Origin: Apostichopus japonicus
Taxonomy: Eukaryota; Echinodermata; Holothuroidea; Aspidochirotida; Stichopodidae
Length of the DNA stretch: 64,000 bases
NCBI RefSeq assembly: GCF_037975245.1
Contig: NC_092580.1
Coordinates: 21,812,501-21,876,500 of the forward strand
Reading direction: 5' to 3'
Part shown: piece by piece, positions 12,776-24,660 of the stretch
How the letters are laid out: each line of letters starts with the position of its first letter
How positions within the stretch are numbered: the stretch's first letter is position 1
The notes under the pieces: model-generated
The model's input: only the letters and a program-made list of their open reading frames with translations
Databases searched by the model: none
Told to the model about the DNA's origin: nothing
Made by a program: the position numbers and the translations under genes

Positions 12776-14189
12776 TTATAATGTATATGTATCTCTATAT
12801 ACAAGCATGTCCGACCACTTGGCTCGTGTTGCCCGCTCACTTCCTCCTTTGGCAACAAAATGGCGCTCTCATTGATTTTTCAGTTCCTGGTTCCGGGTTG
12901 AATGTGTAGTTGTGTTACCGATTTCAATATATTATGACGGAAATGCTGCAGTGAATGATGACATTTCTATAAATGCAACACACCTGGGAATGACGTCATG
13001 TGGTGAAAGGTCATTTCTTCTTCGTTTATATATAGGGCTGTGTTCGTCATGCAGGATTTGGTATAGGAATCAATCTTGATTGTTCGGAAATCTATAAGCG
13101 AAATGAAACATAACTGGGATCATCTTGTCATCGTTACCGGTTGGTTATGCGTACAAGGAAGTGTGAGAGAGTGAGACTATATATCTCAATCATAAAATGT
13201 TACGTTTGTATGCTAATGTGTATCGTTATTGCTTTCAAAAGTATAAAATATAACTTAACTTTTGAATTAACTCTAACAAAAAAAAAAAACATTATACATC
13301 TCGGATGTTAAACGGGTAATTGCTTACAATGAGTTTCAAACAATGTCAATTACAATAAGTTATGTTTCATAATATCCCATTTTAATTGAAATAATAGAAA
13401 ATAAGGTTTGTACAAATTTTGATATTGGAAATGTATGCGCACTCTTTATGCCACGTGCAATCGTTATAACCGAGAATCCGGTATAAAGTCTTCTGTATAT
13501 CCCATGTCTTATATAGCTTGCTAGAAATTACTTAAAAGTTTACAAAAGTACGTGGAAGGTTTTGACTCGCCTAATTTATTCACATGCATTGTGGAGCATT
13601 CAGTCAGATAACTTAATGACTTCGTGAAGAAATAGAAAAAAATACCTTTTTGACGTTTGAGCATGAGTGACCATCATTTGACGTTCTATAGCATATTGGG
13701 GCGGGGAGGGGGCTCGGGGGAGGGGGACTATGATGATTTTTAACCGCACATCTGTGATGGGTTTTGAATGTCCGTAATGAATTTAATCCTGTTAAGTTTA
13801 GACTAAAGCCTGATCGAAAAGTGCACATCCGGATACTCCGAGTTCAACAACTTGAAACTTCAAATCAAGTTTGTAAACGATTGAATACAACGTAAACATT
13901 TTAATCCTAGGCAGACCACTTTGTACTATATATGGGTTCAACACGGATCCGCGAACACATTCACGGAATAATGGGTAAACCCGGATCAATATCTCGGTGC
14001 CTTGTACAGCAGTCTTGTTGGACAAACAACATATCAGCTGGAACCGGATCTAGTTAATTGGGAGATAAAACATGTTGTAAATGTAAGCACTCAAAGTAGA
14101 AATATGATCACCTTATTATTAGCTTTGTGGATTCAATTCAATACTGCTTTGTATAGCGTAAACAACCGGGGCCCTTTACTTCTCAATGG

Positions 14190-14256
14190 CAGCTCCCTGC
14201 GTGTATTAAAATAGGGAGATGTTTTCCATAACAACTCCCTGATTAAACTAGGGAGC
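14190..14256. repeat. paired CTCCCT/AGGGAG inverted repeats
   Basis: CAGCTCCCTG...AGGGAG is followed by CTCCCTGATTAAACTAGGGAG, two small hairpins in 67 bp. The CAGCTCCCTG arm matches the arm of the perfect hairpin at 27232-27269, so both may be remnants of one repeat family. Confidence 0.6.
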
Positions 14257-15016
14257 TTAAAATGGAAGCAATTCGTTGGCCGTTTGTATTGACCACAATT
14301 TATTTACAGATGTATAGACGAAAACCGTGTCCTCCAGCTATAGCCTTGTTTAACATGTGCGGCAATGCGATGGAACCAGGGGGCTTCGGTGGTAACGCTG
14401 GATTCTACGTCTGAGTTATGGGGTTTTCCCCCATGAAGTACCACCCATACATACCTTTAGGTGTTTGAACTGACAGATAACCCAGCTTTAACAGTCACAT
14501 TCAAAAGGTTCAGACTGAAGCTTACTATATTGTCTCATCTTTATCATATCACTCCAGACTTTCCACTTACTACATGAGAATAGTAACTTTACGGTGCCCG
14601 ATTGGTAGCCACATACCTATAAGGAGAAAAGGGATTTCGTAACATTTAACGAAGCATTGAAGAGAAGCGCGAAGTCGGCTTCTTGTTAGACTCATTCCTT
14701 CTTTTCTGTTTCTTCGCTCCCCAATTCGACTGCAGTGTCGTTCGAAAGTTTGGGTACGGTGCTGAATTCCGATAGAGGGACCAGAGGAAGGCGGGGGGGG
14801 GGGGTGGGTCATCTGTGATATTTCATTGACGTGCACTTCGTTGTATTTGTATGTTCGTCCACGGTAATGCCACCCTGACGTCAGAGGGTCAGTTCCCTGG
14901 TGGTCTTCCTGACTGGTGGCATGAAATGTTGTTACAAATATCACTAACAAGTTATACTTGAAATGATCATTCATACTTATATATTTTTCCTTTCCTTTTC
15001 TTTTTTTTTTCGACAG

Positions 15017-15094
15017 AAAACAGTGAAGAACACCCTGGAGAAACAACACAACCGAGGCCTGTCCAGAATAACATTTCCTTTCATGTCAAACCAC
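15017..15094 (+). CDS. ELK: candidate second coding exon of the ELK-like gene
   Basis: Seen: a very strong acceptor (CTTTCCTTTTCTTTTTTTTTTCGACAG ends at 15016) and a good donor CAC|GTACGTAT at 15095 enclose 78 nt, exactly 26 codons. With phase-1 junctions on both sides the exon reads (E)NSEEHPGETTQPRPV-QNNISFHVKP(R), with no stop, and continues directly into the methionine of the ETS exon (C|GA ATG). The residues are polar and proline/glutamate-rich, as expected for a disordered tail. Because the exon is symmetrical (1-1), skipping it keeps the frame, so it could be an alternative cassette. The pairing with 8633-8840 and 22974 is inference; no transcript evidence is available here. A 54-residue N-terminal extension would be unlike vertebrate ELK proteins, where the ETS domain starts within the first ten residues. 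Confidence 0.5.
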
Positions 15095-16470
15095 GTACGT
15101 ATATTGTTACAACTCTACGTCTCTGTTAATTGCACTGGAAATGTTTGGTTGCGTCATTGCAGCAATTCACGTGCCTATGATAAAGACACGTGACATCAAC
15201 AAAAACGTATGGCCTTTGCTGTTATAATAGCACTCAATACGATGGTTGTTTTCCCCCCTCTCCCTGCTTCCTGCCAAACAAACTCAGCGGCCGACTAGAT
15301 CAGTTATACATGTGGCAAATCTTGAGAAATGCAATATTGAGTCAAACGCCGACAATGCCTATACTATTGCTCAGCAAAGGGAGATTTATTTTGTTATATT
15401 TTAATTTGGTTTAATCCGGCATGTTGATATTTTCATGGCGAGTATTATTAGATTGCAGTTAATAATCACATTAAGTAAATGTCAATGAGCGAGTGAGTAT
15501 TTTGATTGTGAGTTAGTATTGATTTACTTGAGTCAAGTGAATATTGATCCCAGGTGAGTATTAATTCAAATGAAATAGATTATATTGTCTATACACTTCC
15601 ATGACCGAATATAGTTTATGATATCACTTCTATGTATTGGTAACACGCGAAAGGAAATTGGCCAAAAAAAATGAAGGCGGATCTGACTAGTCTAGGTGGG
15701 GGAAATGCTTAAGGGTTTTAATATCATTACGAAATTTATGAAAGTGATAGGAGCCCATATGTACGCCTATATGTATTTGTAATTTTTGTTTTACATGCAA
15801 TGTAACATTTCATATTTGACCTGGTGAGGCGTGTTCACATTTATTGTAAGCTGTCTCTTTCTATAGCAGTGGAGAGGAAATGCAAAGTTTCAAAAGAAAA
15901 TTAAAAGCGTTTCCTTTGTGGAGAGGATGGAGGGGAGTAGGGGGGGACAAAAAGGAAGCCCCCCCCTTTGAGTTGAAAGGTATAAAGAATTTGATAAAGA
16001 TTTTGAACTCGTCTGTTGTGACATTACTTGACAATAAACTAAAGCTAACTCTCTTAACAAGCGTATCAGACGACGAGGAACAATATTATACGTATATAAC
16101 CAACGAAACTTACAGTTGCAACCTTTAATGAGTTAAATTTAATTGATTGTGGTTGAGACTTGTTATGATCATGGAACCGTAATATTCTAGATTATAAGTT
16201 TTAATCGACGAATTGTCTAATACGGTTGGACCGGTTTACTACCGAATCCGAAACATAATCCTTTCCGCTTTCTCGAATTAGTGAGTTTCTTGTGTGTATA
16301 TGGCACATAGACAGTACAGTATAACTTAAGGGCAAAACTGTCAACTTATATAGTTAGGGAGTTTATATACATCACGAAGGTGTCTCGGTCCGTCAAGATA
16401 TATACGTATGTAAAGTAACATGTTCTCTTCCCCATTTTCATATAGGCTTATTAAATCTTCTCACACTCTC

Positions 16471-17690
16471 ATCGTTGAGAAGAGTAATAAAATACTTTAA
16501 CCTATAAGGAATATAGACAGGGTTCCTCCTTACATATCATCAGACCCGAGAAGAGTAGTTAAGGACTTTAACCTATAAGGAATATAGACAGGGTTCATCC
16601 TTACATATCATCGGACCCTGAGAAGAGTAGTAAAGGACTTTAACCTATAAGGAATATAGACAGGGTTCATCCTTACATATCATCGGACCCTGAGAAGAGT
16701 AGTAAAAGACTTAGACATGTAAGGAATATAGACAGGGTTCCTCCTTACATATCATCAGACCCGAGAAGAGTAGTTAAGGACTTTAACCTATAAGGAATAT
16801 AGACAGGGTTCATCCTTACATATCATCGGACCCTGAGAAGAGTAGTAAAAGACTTAGACATGTAAGGAATATAGACAGGGTTCCTCCTTACATATCATCG
16901 GACCCTGAGAAAAGTAATAAAATACTTTAACCTAAGGAATATAGACAGGTTCATCCTTACATATCATCGTACCCTGAGAAGAGTAGTAAAAGACTTAGAC
17001 ATGTAAGGAATATAGACAGGGTTCCTCCTTACATATCATCAGACCCTGAGAAGAGTAGTAAAGGACTTTAACCTATAAGGAATATAGACAGGGTTCCTCC
17101 TTACATATCATCGGACCCTGAGAAGAGTAGTAAAAGACTTAGACATGTAAGGAATATAGACAAGGTTCCTCCTTATATATCATCGGACCCTGAGAAGAGT
17201 AGTAAAAGACTTTAACCTAAGGAATATAGACAGGTTCATCCTTACATATCATCGGACCCTGAGAAGAGTAGTAAAAGACTTAGACATGTAAGGAATATAG
17301 ACAGGGTTCCTCCTTACATATCATCGGACCCTGAGAAGAGTAATAAAATACTTTAACCTATATGGAATATAGACAGGGTTCCTCCTTACATATCATCAGA
17401 CCCTGAGAAGAGTAATAAAAGACATTAACCTATAAGGAATATAGACAGGGTTCCTCCTTACATATCATCGTTGAGAAGAGTAATAAAATACTTTAACCTA
17501 TAAGGAATATAGACAGGGTTCCTCCTTACATATCATCGGACCCTGAGAAGAGTAATAAAAGACATTAACCTATAAGGAATATAGACAGGGTTCCTCCTTA
17601 CATATCATCAGACCCTGAGAAGAGTAATACAAGACTCTAACCTATAAGGAATATAGACAGGGTTCCCCCTTACATACCATCGGACCCTGA
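16471..17690. repeat. 72-bp satellite, about 17 copies, with A/B alternation
   Basis: Monomers of 71-72 bp contain TAAGGAATATAGACAGGGTTC, CTCCTTACATATCATC and GGACCCTGAGAAGAGTAGTAA. Each holds a TAAGGA...TCCTTA hairpin. Two types differ just before TAAGGAAT: type A has CTTTAACCTA, type B has CTTAGACATG. Reading left to right, copies 1-3 are A, then B and A alternate for copies 4-13 (B at 4, 6, 8, 10, 12), then all are A to copy 17. A 4-bp deletion variant (CCTAAGG, with CAGGTTCATCC) occurs in copies 7 and 11. The ATCGTTGAGAAGAG junction at the left edge recurs inside the array at about 17468. Confidence 0.95.
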
Positions 17691-18829
17691 AATATAAATA
17701 CGAGACCGCGATTCGGTTATTGAATCTACGTTCTACTTGGCGATAAAAAAATTAATAAATCAATAAAAAAAATACCGCGATGTTAAGCTGTCGATTCTCA
17801 GAATCTTGTTTACTAGTCGAATTAATGTAATATTGAAATCGCAGTTTGTTCGAAAAATAGTTATACGACACAGGTGAACGGTATATGAGGTTGAATGGAA
17901 GTCTTGTACTTGGCCAGGTATCACAGTCTTCTGTTGAATTGTAATATATGTGTAATTCTCTGACATGGCCCCATACTTTTACAAATGTCAGAGTTTCACA
18001 AAGGTTATACAGGTGGTGCTTGTTTGTTTTATGGAGTGCTTGTGTATGAACCTAACAGGGAGAAATGGGTTGGAGGAAAGGGGAGGGAGGTGTTTGGGAA
18101 GTGGCAGAGGAAGGGCACTGGGGAAGGGCGAGTATAGGGTTCACGTTAACACCATCGAAACTAAAGTTGAACTATATGAGAGCAGTCGTTATGTCTCCTT
18201 GCGATGCCTTATCATTATTATAATTCCTCTGTTTTTTTTGGGGGGGGGGCGAGGAGGGGGCGGTGTTATAAGAGTGATGTAGATAACGAGGTCCAATTTT
18301 ACCAGGAACTATTTGCATCCTCGTTAGATATTATACCACTGACGTTAGCAAATTATTTAAGTCATATATAACTATCATTGGTAAGTTTATATGACTTAGA
18401 TATCATTTGTTCATACTTAACAATATTAACGTTGTAGCTTGAAATTCGTGAGTTAAACACCTTTTTTATTGTTTAAATTATTCGCATTTTGACTGAGCTC
18501 GTCTCCCACATCACCAGTATATTTTCCGTATACCTGACTACTACCCGGTCCACACATACGTTATATTTAACATTGTGCTCCTCCCACACCCGCACATTCA
18601 CATAACTTCCGTCTCCCAGCCAACTTCCTCTTTCATACGAATTCGTGAGGTCTATACAGCACCTCGACCTCATCCGAGTATAACCTGCTTTATTAATGAA
18701 GCGTTGGTTTCCAATGATGAACCAATTTGTCTTTTAAAATAATGGCCATGTTATACTCTTTAATTATACTGATACTGATTTATGTAGGTTGGAATTCGTG
18801 AGTACAACACCTTTTGCAAATAGCTAATG

Positions 18830-18864
18830 ATATATATATATATATATATAGATATATATATATA

Positions 18865-18934
<70 letters not shown>

Positions 18935-18957
18935 GATATATATATAATATGTATATT
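18830..18957. repeat. (TA)n microsatellite, interrupted
   Basis: Nearly pure TA/AT dinucleotides with single G or C interruptions. The overlapping ORFs reading YIYIYI are artefacts of this tract. Confidence 0.95.
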
Positions 18958-19419
18958 AATAGTTTGATCCGGTATATACCGGCCGGAATTTATATAACAT
19001 ACATGTTTTGTGTTAGTTTTAAGGATACGTCTGGCAGTCCCCTCCCCAAAAAACACATCTAGTTGCTACTCAACTGCACTCGTCCACTCTCGCTTATCGT
19101 GTCATAAAGTGAAAACCTTGTTCGCATTAGCGGATGGTTGGGGGGAGGGGTTCATAATAAAAATAATACGCTAGTGCTTTGAGTTTTGAGCTTTGGTTTT
19201 AGTGGGATGGTCGTGTGCCTATAACTTGATTGAGTACTCAGGTCCTATAGTCTACCCCTTGGCTGCGTCACCGCTGCCCGCAATACTATCCATGCAGTTT
19301 CAATCAAGTATAAAGTAAAATAGTAGGTCAAATCAATAGTCGATATTGTGTTCGATCATTCAGGTGGCTGTCTTCGCATTATGCATGGTTCTACTATGCA
19401 TGGTTCTACTTGTAGAATA

Positions 19420-19423
<4 letters not shown>

Positions 19424-19489
<66 letters not shown>
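19424..19489. repeat. (TA)n microsatellite
   Basis: About 32 uninterrupted TA units, just after a duplicated ATGCATGGTTCTACT. Confidence 0.95.
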
Positions 19490-19490
<1 letters not shown>

Positions 19491-20174
19491 CAGTGTTGAG
19501 TATAACGCTGTTTTCATATATACAGTGTACAGGTTTAAACTTGTGTTGTCACTGTAAAATGGAACCTGGATAATATGCAAACAATGAAATGAGTTGCTCA
19601 TGGCGGAAGTGTACTTATTAGTCAGTCGGTTGAACCGGTTATACCATACCGCCCCTTTCCTGCTGAATCTTCCGCGTGACTCCGGTTTTGAAAGGGAAAA
19701 ATGCCGGTCATCGCGATGACAAACACGTACTAACTGGCGTTCTGCCAGCATGCAAGTACAATGTCTAGGGGCCACAAAGTTAAAAACATGTATACGTATA
19801 TCCTATACTCTGCACATATGTCTATATACTGCAGAACATAAAAATAGTGTAATATGTTATAAAGTTCTTCTTCTTCTATGGTAATGACCAATGGTGTCGT
19901 CACAGTTAAAGATAACGTTAGGTGACAGAGGTGTGTGTCTGTGGGGAAGGAGGGGGGGTGGGTTGTGATGAGGGCGGAGATCATTTCAAACTGTTAGAAT
20001 GAAAAAAATAGCCTGTTAGATATAGAATTCTGAATCTATGACACCGAGCAAGCACGTCATGTTTCATTAGTAGATACTTTCTATTCTATTCGATGTATAG
20101 AAGGCAAGGTGAAGCTCTATATCATGGTCAGTATGTCGTGTATGTGTGTATATTGTATGTGTGTATGTATCACC

Positions 20175-20345
20175 TTGGCTTGTGCAAGTGTGGTCCACCA
20201 GCACGAGATAAAGAACTTGTTGTTTTGGTGAAAGTCAAAGGTCAACAGAGGTAAAACTCTGACACAATGACTCCAAAGCTCAAGTACTGTTCTTGTTTCA
20301 TTGGAGGTCGAAGGTCATTCCACGTCAGCAGATATCAAACTCTTT
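20175..20345 (-). repeat. dispersed repeat fragment with two DR1-like motifs
   Basis: Contains AAGTCAAAGGTCA at 20232-20244 and AGGTCGAAGGTCA at 20305-20317, with the CAAGTACTGTTCTTGTTTCATTG-type linker between them. This resembles, in reverse orientation, the repeat at 53150-53692 (TGACCTTTGACCT, ...TTCTTGTACTCA). Shared family is inference. Confidence 0.55.
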
Positions 20346-20823
20346 GAAAATTGTAAATATAAAAACCTCCAAAAGTATAATAATAGCCTACTGATGTAAT
20401 TTCCCATCAAAGTTATCTCGTAAATAAGTGTATCGTTCTTATACCAACGCTGTATGAAGAATTTCTACCGCAGCGCAATTTCAAGACCACTTACTCCTAG
20501 CCCCTTCCCTCTCCTTCCACGGATAAAAACAAACCACCACCTTGAAATCAAAGTGAATATCGCAGTAAACTAATTAACATATTTTACACATCTTTCGAAC
20601 ATCTGTCGAACAGACCATTTATTCGCACAGTTATAACATATAAATTCAGTAATTGCAAACACAACGAAGCATATATCTTATAAATCCCTCTGATTGTCTG
20701 TCTGTCCATAATTTTATGATTAATATTTTTTATCATGATATAATTATGTTTTAGCACCGGTGTCTATATATATGTACATTTGCTTGTTTCTTTTTCTCTC
20801 CGAAACCAAACTCCATATTTTGG

Positions 20824-20825
20824 TA

Positions 20826-20917
<92 letters not shown>

Positions 20918-20930
20918 CATATATATACCT
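20824..20930. repeat. (TA)n microsatellite
   Basis: About 100 bp of TA repeats with a few G or C interruptions at the right end. Confidence 0.95.
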
Positions 20931-22337
20931 ATGTTACCCTGCAGGATATCAGAGCTTGCATAACGATAAATATATATGCCATCTTTTAAGATTCACTAGA
21001 CATGCTAATTTAACCTTACGATTCTCAGCAGAGTTTAAGCCGCATGGGTTGTTAATCAGCTGATCAGAAGACCCTCCCCAGATTCCAACCTGCATGCGAT
21101 TGCATTAGCTATATTTTTTTTTATATTCACACAAATTAAATGATCTGAATGGAGATATTTTGGCAAAAACTAAAATAAATTATTTCTTCTATTTCGTGTG
21201 TTTGTGTTTGTATGTTTGTGTGTCTGTGTGTGTGTCAGCAGTGTCGCAGTGCTGACGATTTAACTATTCCCACTGACGTTGGTTAAACTTTTCTTTACTT
21301 CCTCCATCGACGTCATGATGACGCACAAGACTACAGTAGAGTTACATTGTTGGCCGACGTATACGCGATCATGCCCTAAGTCGTGATGTGTACAAACTAA
21401 TTAAACATTTAAGACGCATTAACTAGGAGTGTGGTTTGTGTAATACGCAAATTTAATACCACTACTCTCTCTGCTTTATCATTGTTCCATGAGGAAGACA
21501 ACTTGAGGAAGAATATCTGCTTGTGATCTCTCAAAATTTAACTACAACCGTCGCTTGGCTATTTGTTGATTATAATTTTGGGGGTGATTCTTTTCCAAAT
21601 GCGTAAAATCGCTGAAGGCAAAAATGAAAGAGAACGGGAAAAAAGAATGATAGGCCTATTTCTTTTTTTCTATTTTTATTCATTTATAAATTGAGTAATT
21701 ATGAGTGAAGATACAATTTAATTTGTGTGTTCCCTTTATTATGTCGTTTTCTGACATAGACAACATTTCAGCAATGATATTATACGTTAATATTAGAATT
21801 ATCGGACTCCGCAATGAGTAAAAGCTGGAAAGGTGGTTAGAGGTGGAATTAAAAACAAATAATAATAATAATAATAAAAGAAAAAAAAACTTTCTGGTTT
21901 CATTTTAAGTCGCCATATGAACTGCCCGGATAATTCGTACAGTTTCATGTGGAGCCTTGTTAACGCTCTGCTTGAGCCCTTTCAATTCCGGAATCCTTGT
22001 AGGTACCTGTCTCCGCACATCATCCATACTCTCATGTAACACACATATACGCTGTTTTCATATATTTTGCAGTAGATTTAAAGGCTACCGTTCATAACGT
22101 CTTTTCATAAATTCTCAGGCTACAATTATAGCGTGAAACACAGCATGAATAATGTAGAATCACTCTATACCGTGGAATACCCATAGCGCCCAACGTTGCG
22201 TACATTCCATTGTATAACTAACGTGGCTTGCATATCATGTTTTAACAGGGTTGGTTCATATACATCACTTGATTTTTTGGTTAAAAAAAATGGGGCCTGA
22301 TTCAAATGATTTCAACGTTTTCGTTGTTTTTAATATG

Positions 22338-22340
<3 letters not shown>

Positions 22341-22384
<44 letters not shown>
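22341..22384. repeat. (TA)n microsatellite
   Basis: 22 uninterrupted TA units, 590 bp before the ETS exon. Confidence 0.95.
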
Positions 22385-22391
<7 letters not shown>

Positions 22392-22975
22392 ACACTTAAA
22401 AAAATAAAGTGAATAAAATAAATAGTGTAATTATTTTATTTCATTTTGATTTAATTTATTTAATTAAATTAATCTGACAATAAATACCAGGTCTATAATG
22501 ATAAAAAATAACAAAAGAAAGTAAACTGTTGTCCTTCGCTAGTGCTTTGTCATCTTGGAGCTACTCCACTGCTCTACATACACAAAAACCTCCAGCATCT
22601 TTTTTTTTTATACAAAAGTAACTACCGAGTATACTATCAGAAGCAGAATCCAAAAGCGTCAAAATTGGTACAATTTATGACGCAAAATGTGACGTCGGTT
22701 GAGTGTCACGTAAAAAGAATTCTAGTTCCTCATGGAATGACAGTGTGCTGGCAAGTAATGGGTGAAAATGAACTTTTGTGACCAGTTGGGAGATTTGTTA
22801 TGTTAATTAAATATTCATGATCAAAATAGCATGACTGAATCAATGACAATTCGATTTACATAAAAAAGAATTGGTTTCATTTTTGGCTTAAAAAACTGAA
22901 ATATACAAAAATCGCCAAAGCCCGTATTGATATCATCCCTGAATAACTTTTTCTTGTTTTATTGTTGTTGCAGGA

Positions 22976-24241
22976 ATGGAATCTAACAACATCACTCTAT
23001 GGCAGTTCCTTCTGGATCTCCTGGACGATCAAAACCAACGTCACCTGATCATCTGGACGGGACAAGATGGCGAATTCAAGTTACTGAATGCGGAGGAGGT
23101 CGCGCGAATGTGGGGCCTTCGGAAGAACAAAACTAATATGAACTACGACAAGCTAAGCAGAGCTCTCAGGTACTACTATGACAAGAACATCATCAAGAAG
23201 GTCATGGGTCAGAAGTTCGTCTACAAATTCGTCTCGTTCCCAGATTCAGTGACCGTTAGACCCAAGGTGGAGGTGAGGACTATTGCCGCAGTCCGACCTA
23301 GCAGCTATCCGAGCCCGGCTCCTGCAGTGGTGGTCAAGCAGGAAGTGGGATCCGTGGTCACGTTGGCGGCGGTGACCGCAGCAGCAGCTAACCCTCTCGA
23401 TCGTAACCTTCATCGAGAGGTTCTGATATCGAGATCCAAAGCCGCCGAAGAACAACTCCCTCTCGACTGCTCCGTCAAATCAGTGTCCACCTCTTCATCC
23501 CTATTGGTACCCTCCTCGTCCTCTTCGTCAGCCATTGATAGCAACTCCAGCAGCTCCATCAAGTACCACCAAGGAGCAACCGCTAGCAGGGAGCGATCAC
23601 CAGTTCGATCGAGTCCACCACCGCCTTACCCCAATCGATCCGTGTACCTTACTGAATCAATCGCATACGTCACCGAGGCTAGGATGCACAACGAGCCCAA
23701 GCTTGTCGAGAGTTCCGAGAGACCTCTAATAGTCACGACGTCGGGTAAGAATTTCATGTACACGACGTCGGCACCGTCTGTCGGTCCCAGACCGAAATCT
23801 GCAAATAAACATAAACCGGTTCAACTTACGGTGCCGCCGATCATCTGCGCTACTCACTCAGCAGGAAGTCCCGGTTTGACGTTGTCCTCATCTCTCGGTA
23901 AACTTCATCCTAACAGTCCGTCTTACCTTAATACCACATCGGCAGTCACAGCTCTACACACCCCGGCCTTACCCGCTACACCTATCATGGTTGCCTCTCC
24001 TCTGTTAGGCCAAGGCGGCACGCCTATTCTTACCCAACACGGTACTCCCTTGGTGCATCTTTGGGGAACATTCAGCCCGTTACCGTTAAGTCCTAGCGTA
24101 ACGACTAGCAATACTTTTCAATTTCCAACATTAGTTAACGGACTTACTGGAAGCCAAATTGCGGTATCTGGTATGCCTATGCAACCGATAACACCCGTAT
24201 TGTTGACACCACCCACGTCGAAAGGCATTATCGTGACTTGA
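22976..24241 (+). CDS. ELK: ELK/TCF-family ETS transcription factor, main exon
   Basis: Encodes 421 residues in one exon that begins at 22974 (acceptor GTTGTTGCAG|GA-ATGG) and ends at TGA 24239-24241. The ETS DNA-binding domain spans residues 6-86: [11 protein letters not shown] at the start, the recognition helix around [17 protein letters not shown] (55-71), and FVYKFVSFP at the end. This N-terminal ETS position and spacing is that of ELK1/3/4, the SRF partner factors. The C-terminus carries the family's activation C-box: [11 protein letters not shown] (363-373; S367 and S372 correspond to the ELK1 Ser383/Ser389 pair) then FQFP (381-384), the ERK docking motif. A basic-plus-hydrophobic D-docking region is visible at 272-288 ([17 protein letters not shown]). 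Other motifs: VKQE (120-123, SUMO consensus), PLDCS (162-166, CtBP-like), a serine run (173-195), and PPPY (215-218). Many SP/TP sites dot 208-412. A clear B-box (SRF contact) was not identified; [16 protein letters not shown] (251-266) is the only weak candidate. Expected role: nuclear ERK-responsive transcription factor. Confidence 0.96.
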   Translation: MESNNITLWQFLLDLLDDQNQRHLIIWTGQDGEFKLLNAEEVARMWGLRKNKTNMNYDKLSRALRYYYDKNIIKKVMGQKFVYKFVSFPDSVTVRPKVEVRTIAAVRPSSYPSPAPAVVVKQEVGSVVTLAAVTAAAANPLDRNLHREVLISRSKAAEEQLPLDCSVKSVSTSSSLLVPSSSSSSAIDSNSSSSIKYHQGATASRERSPVRSSPPPPYPNRSVYLTESIAYVTEARMHNEPKLVESSERPLIVTTSGKNFMYTTSAPSVGPRPKSANKHKPVQLTVPPIICATHSAGSPGLTLSSSLGKLHPNSPSYLNTTSAVTALHTPALPATPIMVASPLLGQGGTPILTQHGTPLVHLWGTFSPLPLSPSVTTSNTFQFPTLVNGLTGSQIAVSGMPMQPITPVLLTPPTSKGIIVT

Positions 24242-24628
24242 TCGTGAATTAAAAAACCACTTTGAAGAAATCGGGGTCTCTAAACAATTGTGTGATTCAA
24301 GAAGAACAGAAATCTTCGTTATATATATATATTATTTTTTTAAAGTGTGACATATACACTTTAAACTTCTCAATGAGCCTTGGATTTTCAAAGTTTCGTC
24401 GCGTGGACAGGTTGTGAAAACAAAGATTAACACTCAAACAGAGTAGTAAGTGTATAGTCCACAACTAAAAGCGATTTCCGATGCATGTTAAAGGACCTCA
24501 AGCAGGACTATCGGATGGAACAAATCAACAAAAAAAAAAGCAAATAATTTTATTGTTTGGCTGGTATCTGAGAGACAGTGGTACCCCTAAAGCGTTACCA
24601 GTAGGGAGTAAGATCATCACGGTCCGAA

Positions 24629-24660
24629 GGGGATGGGGGGGGGTGGGAGGGGAGGGGAGC
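24629..24660 (+). other. G-quadruplex-capable tract in putative ELK 3'UTR
   Basis: Five or more G-runs of 4 to 10 with one-base loops (GGGG-AT-G10-T-GGG-A-GGGG-A-GGGG), 390 bp after the stop, on the mRNA-sense strand. Confidence 0.7.

Larger units (their letters stand above)
8841..15016. other. putative first ELK intron (6.2 kb)
   Basis: GT at 8841 and AG at 15015-15016. It contains a poly-C/CT tract (8869-8901), a partial MITE copy, CA-rich and other small repeats, and no recognised coding exon. The 61-codon ORF at 10504 and the TTG-started ORF at 9251-9048 (- strand) are discussed under findings and rejections. Confidence 0.45.
15095..22973. other. putative second ELK intron (7.9 kb)
   Basis: GT at 15095 and the acceptor TTTATTGTTGTTGCAG ending at 22973. 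It contains the 72-bp satellite, four long (TA)n tracts, a DR1-bearing repeat fragment, (AAT)n at 21859-21882, and no recognised coding exon. Confidence 0.5.

Noticed and set aside
14570-15049. 159-codon ORF on the - strand
   Set aside because: Longest ORF outside ELK, but it has no domain, has low-complexity ends (poly-K, poly-P from homopolymer runs), and overlaps the better supported + strand exon at 15017-15094.
16471-17690. CRISPR-like array
   Set aside because: Units are contiguous with no unique spacers, and the genome is eukaryotic; this is a satellite.
19346-20989. ORFs with long YIYIYI runs (also near 18760)
   Set aside because: Translations of (TA)n microsatellites.
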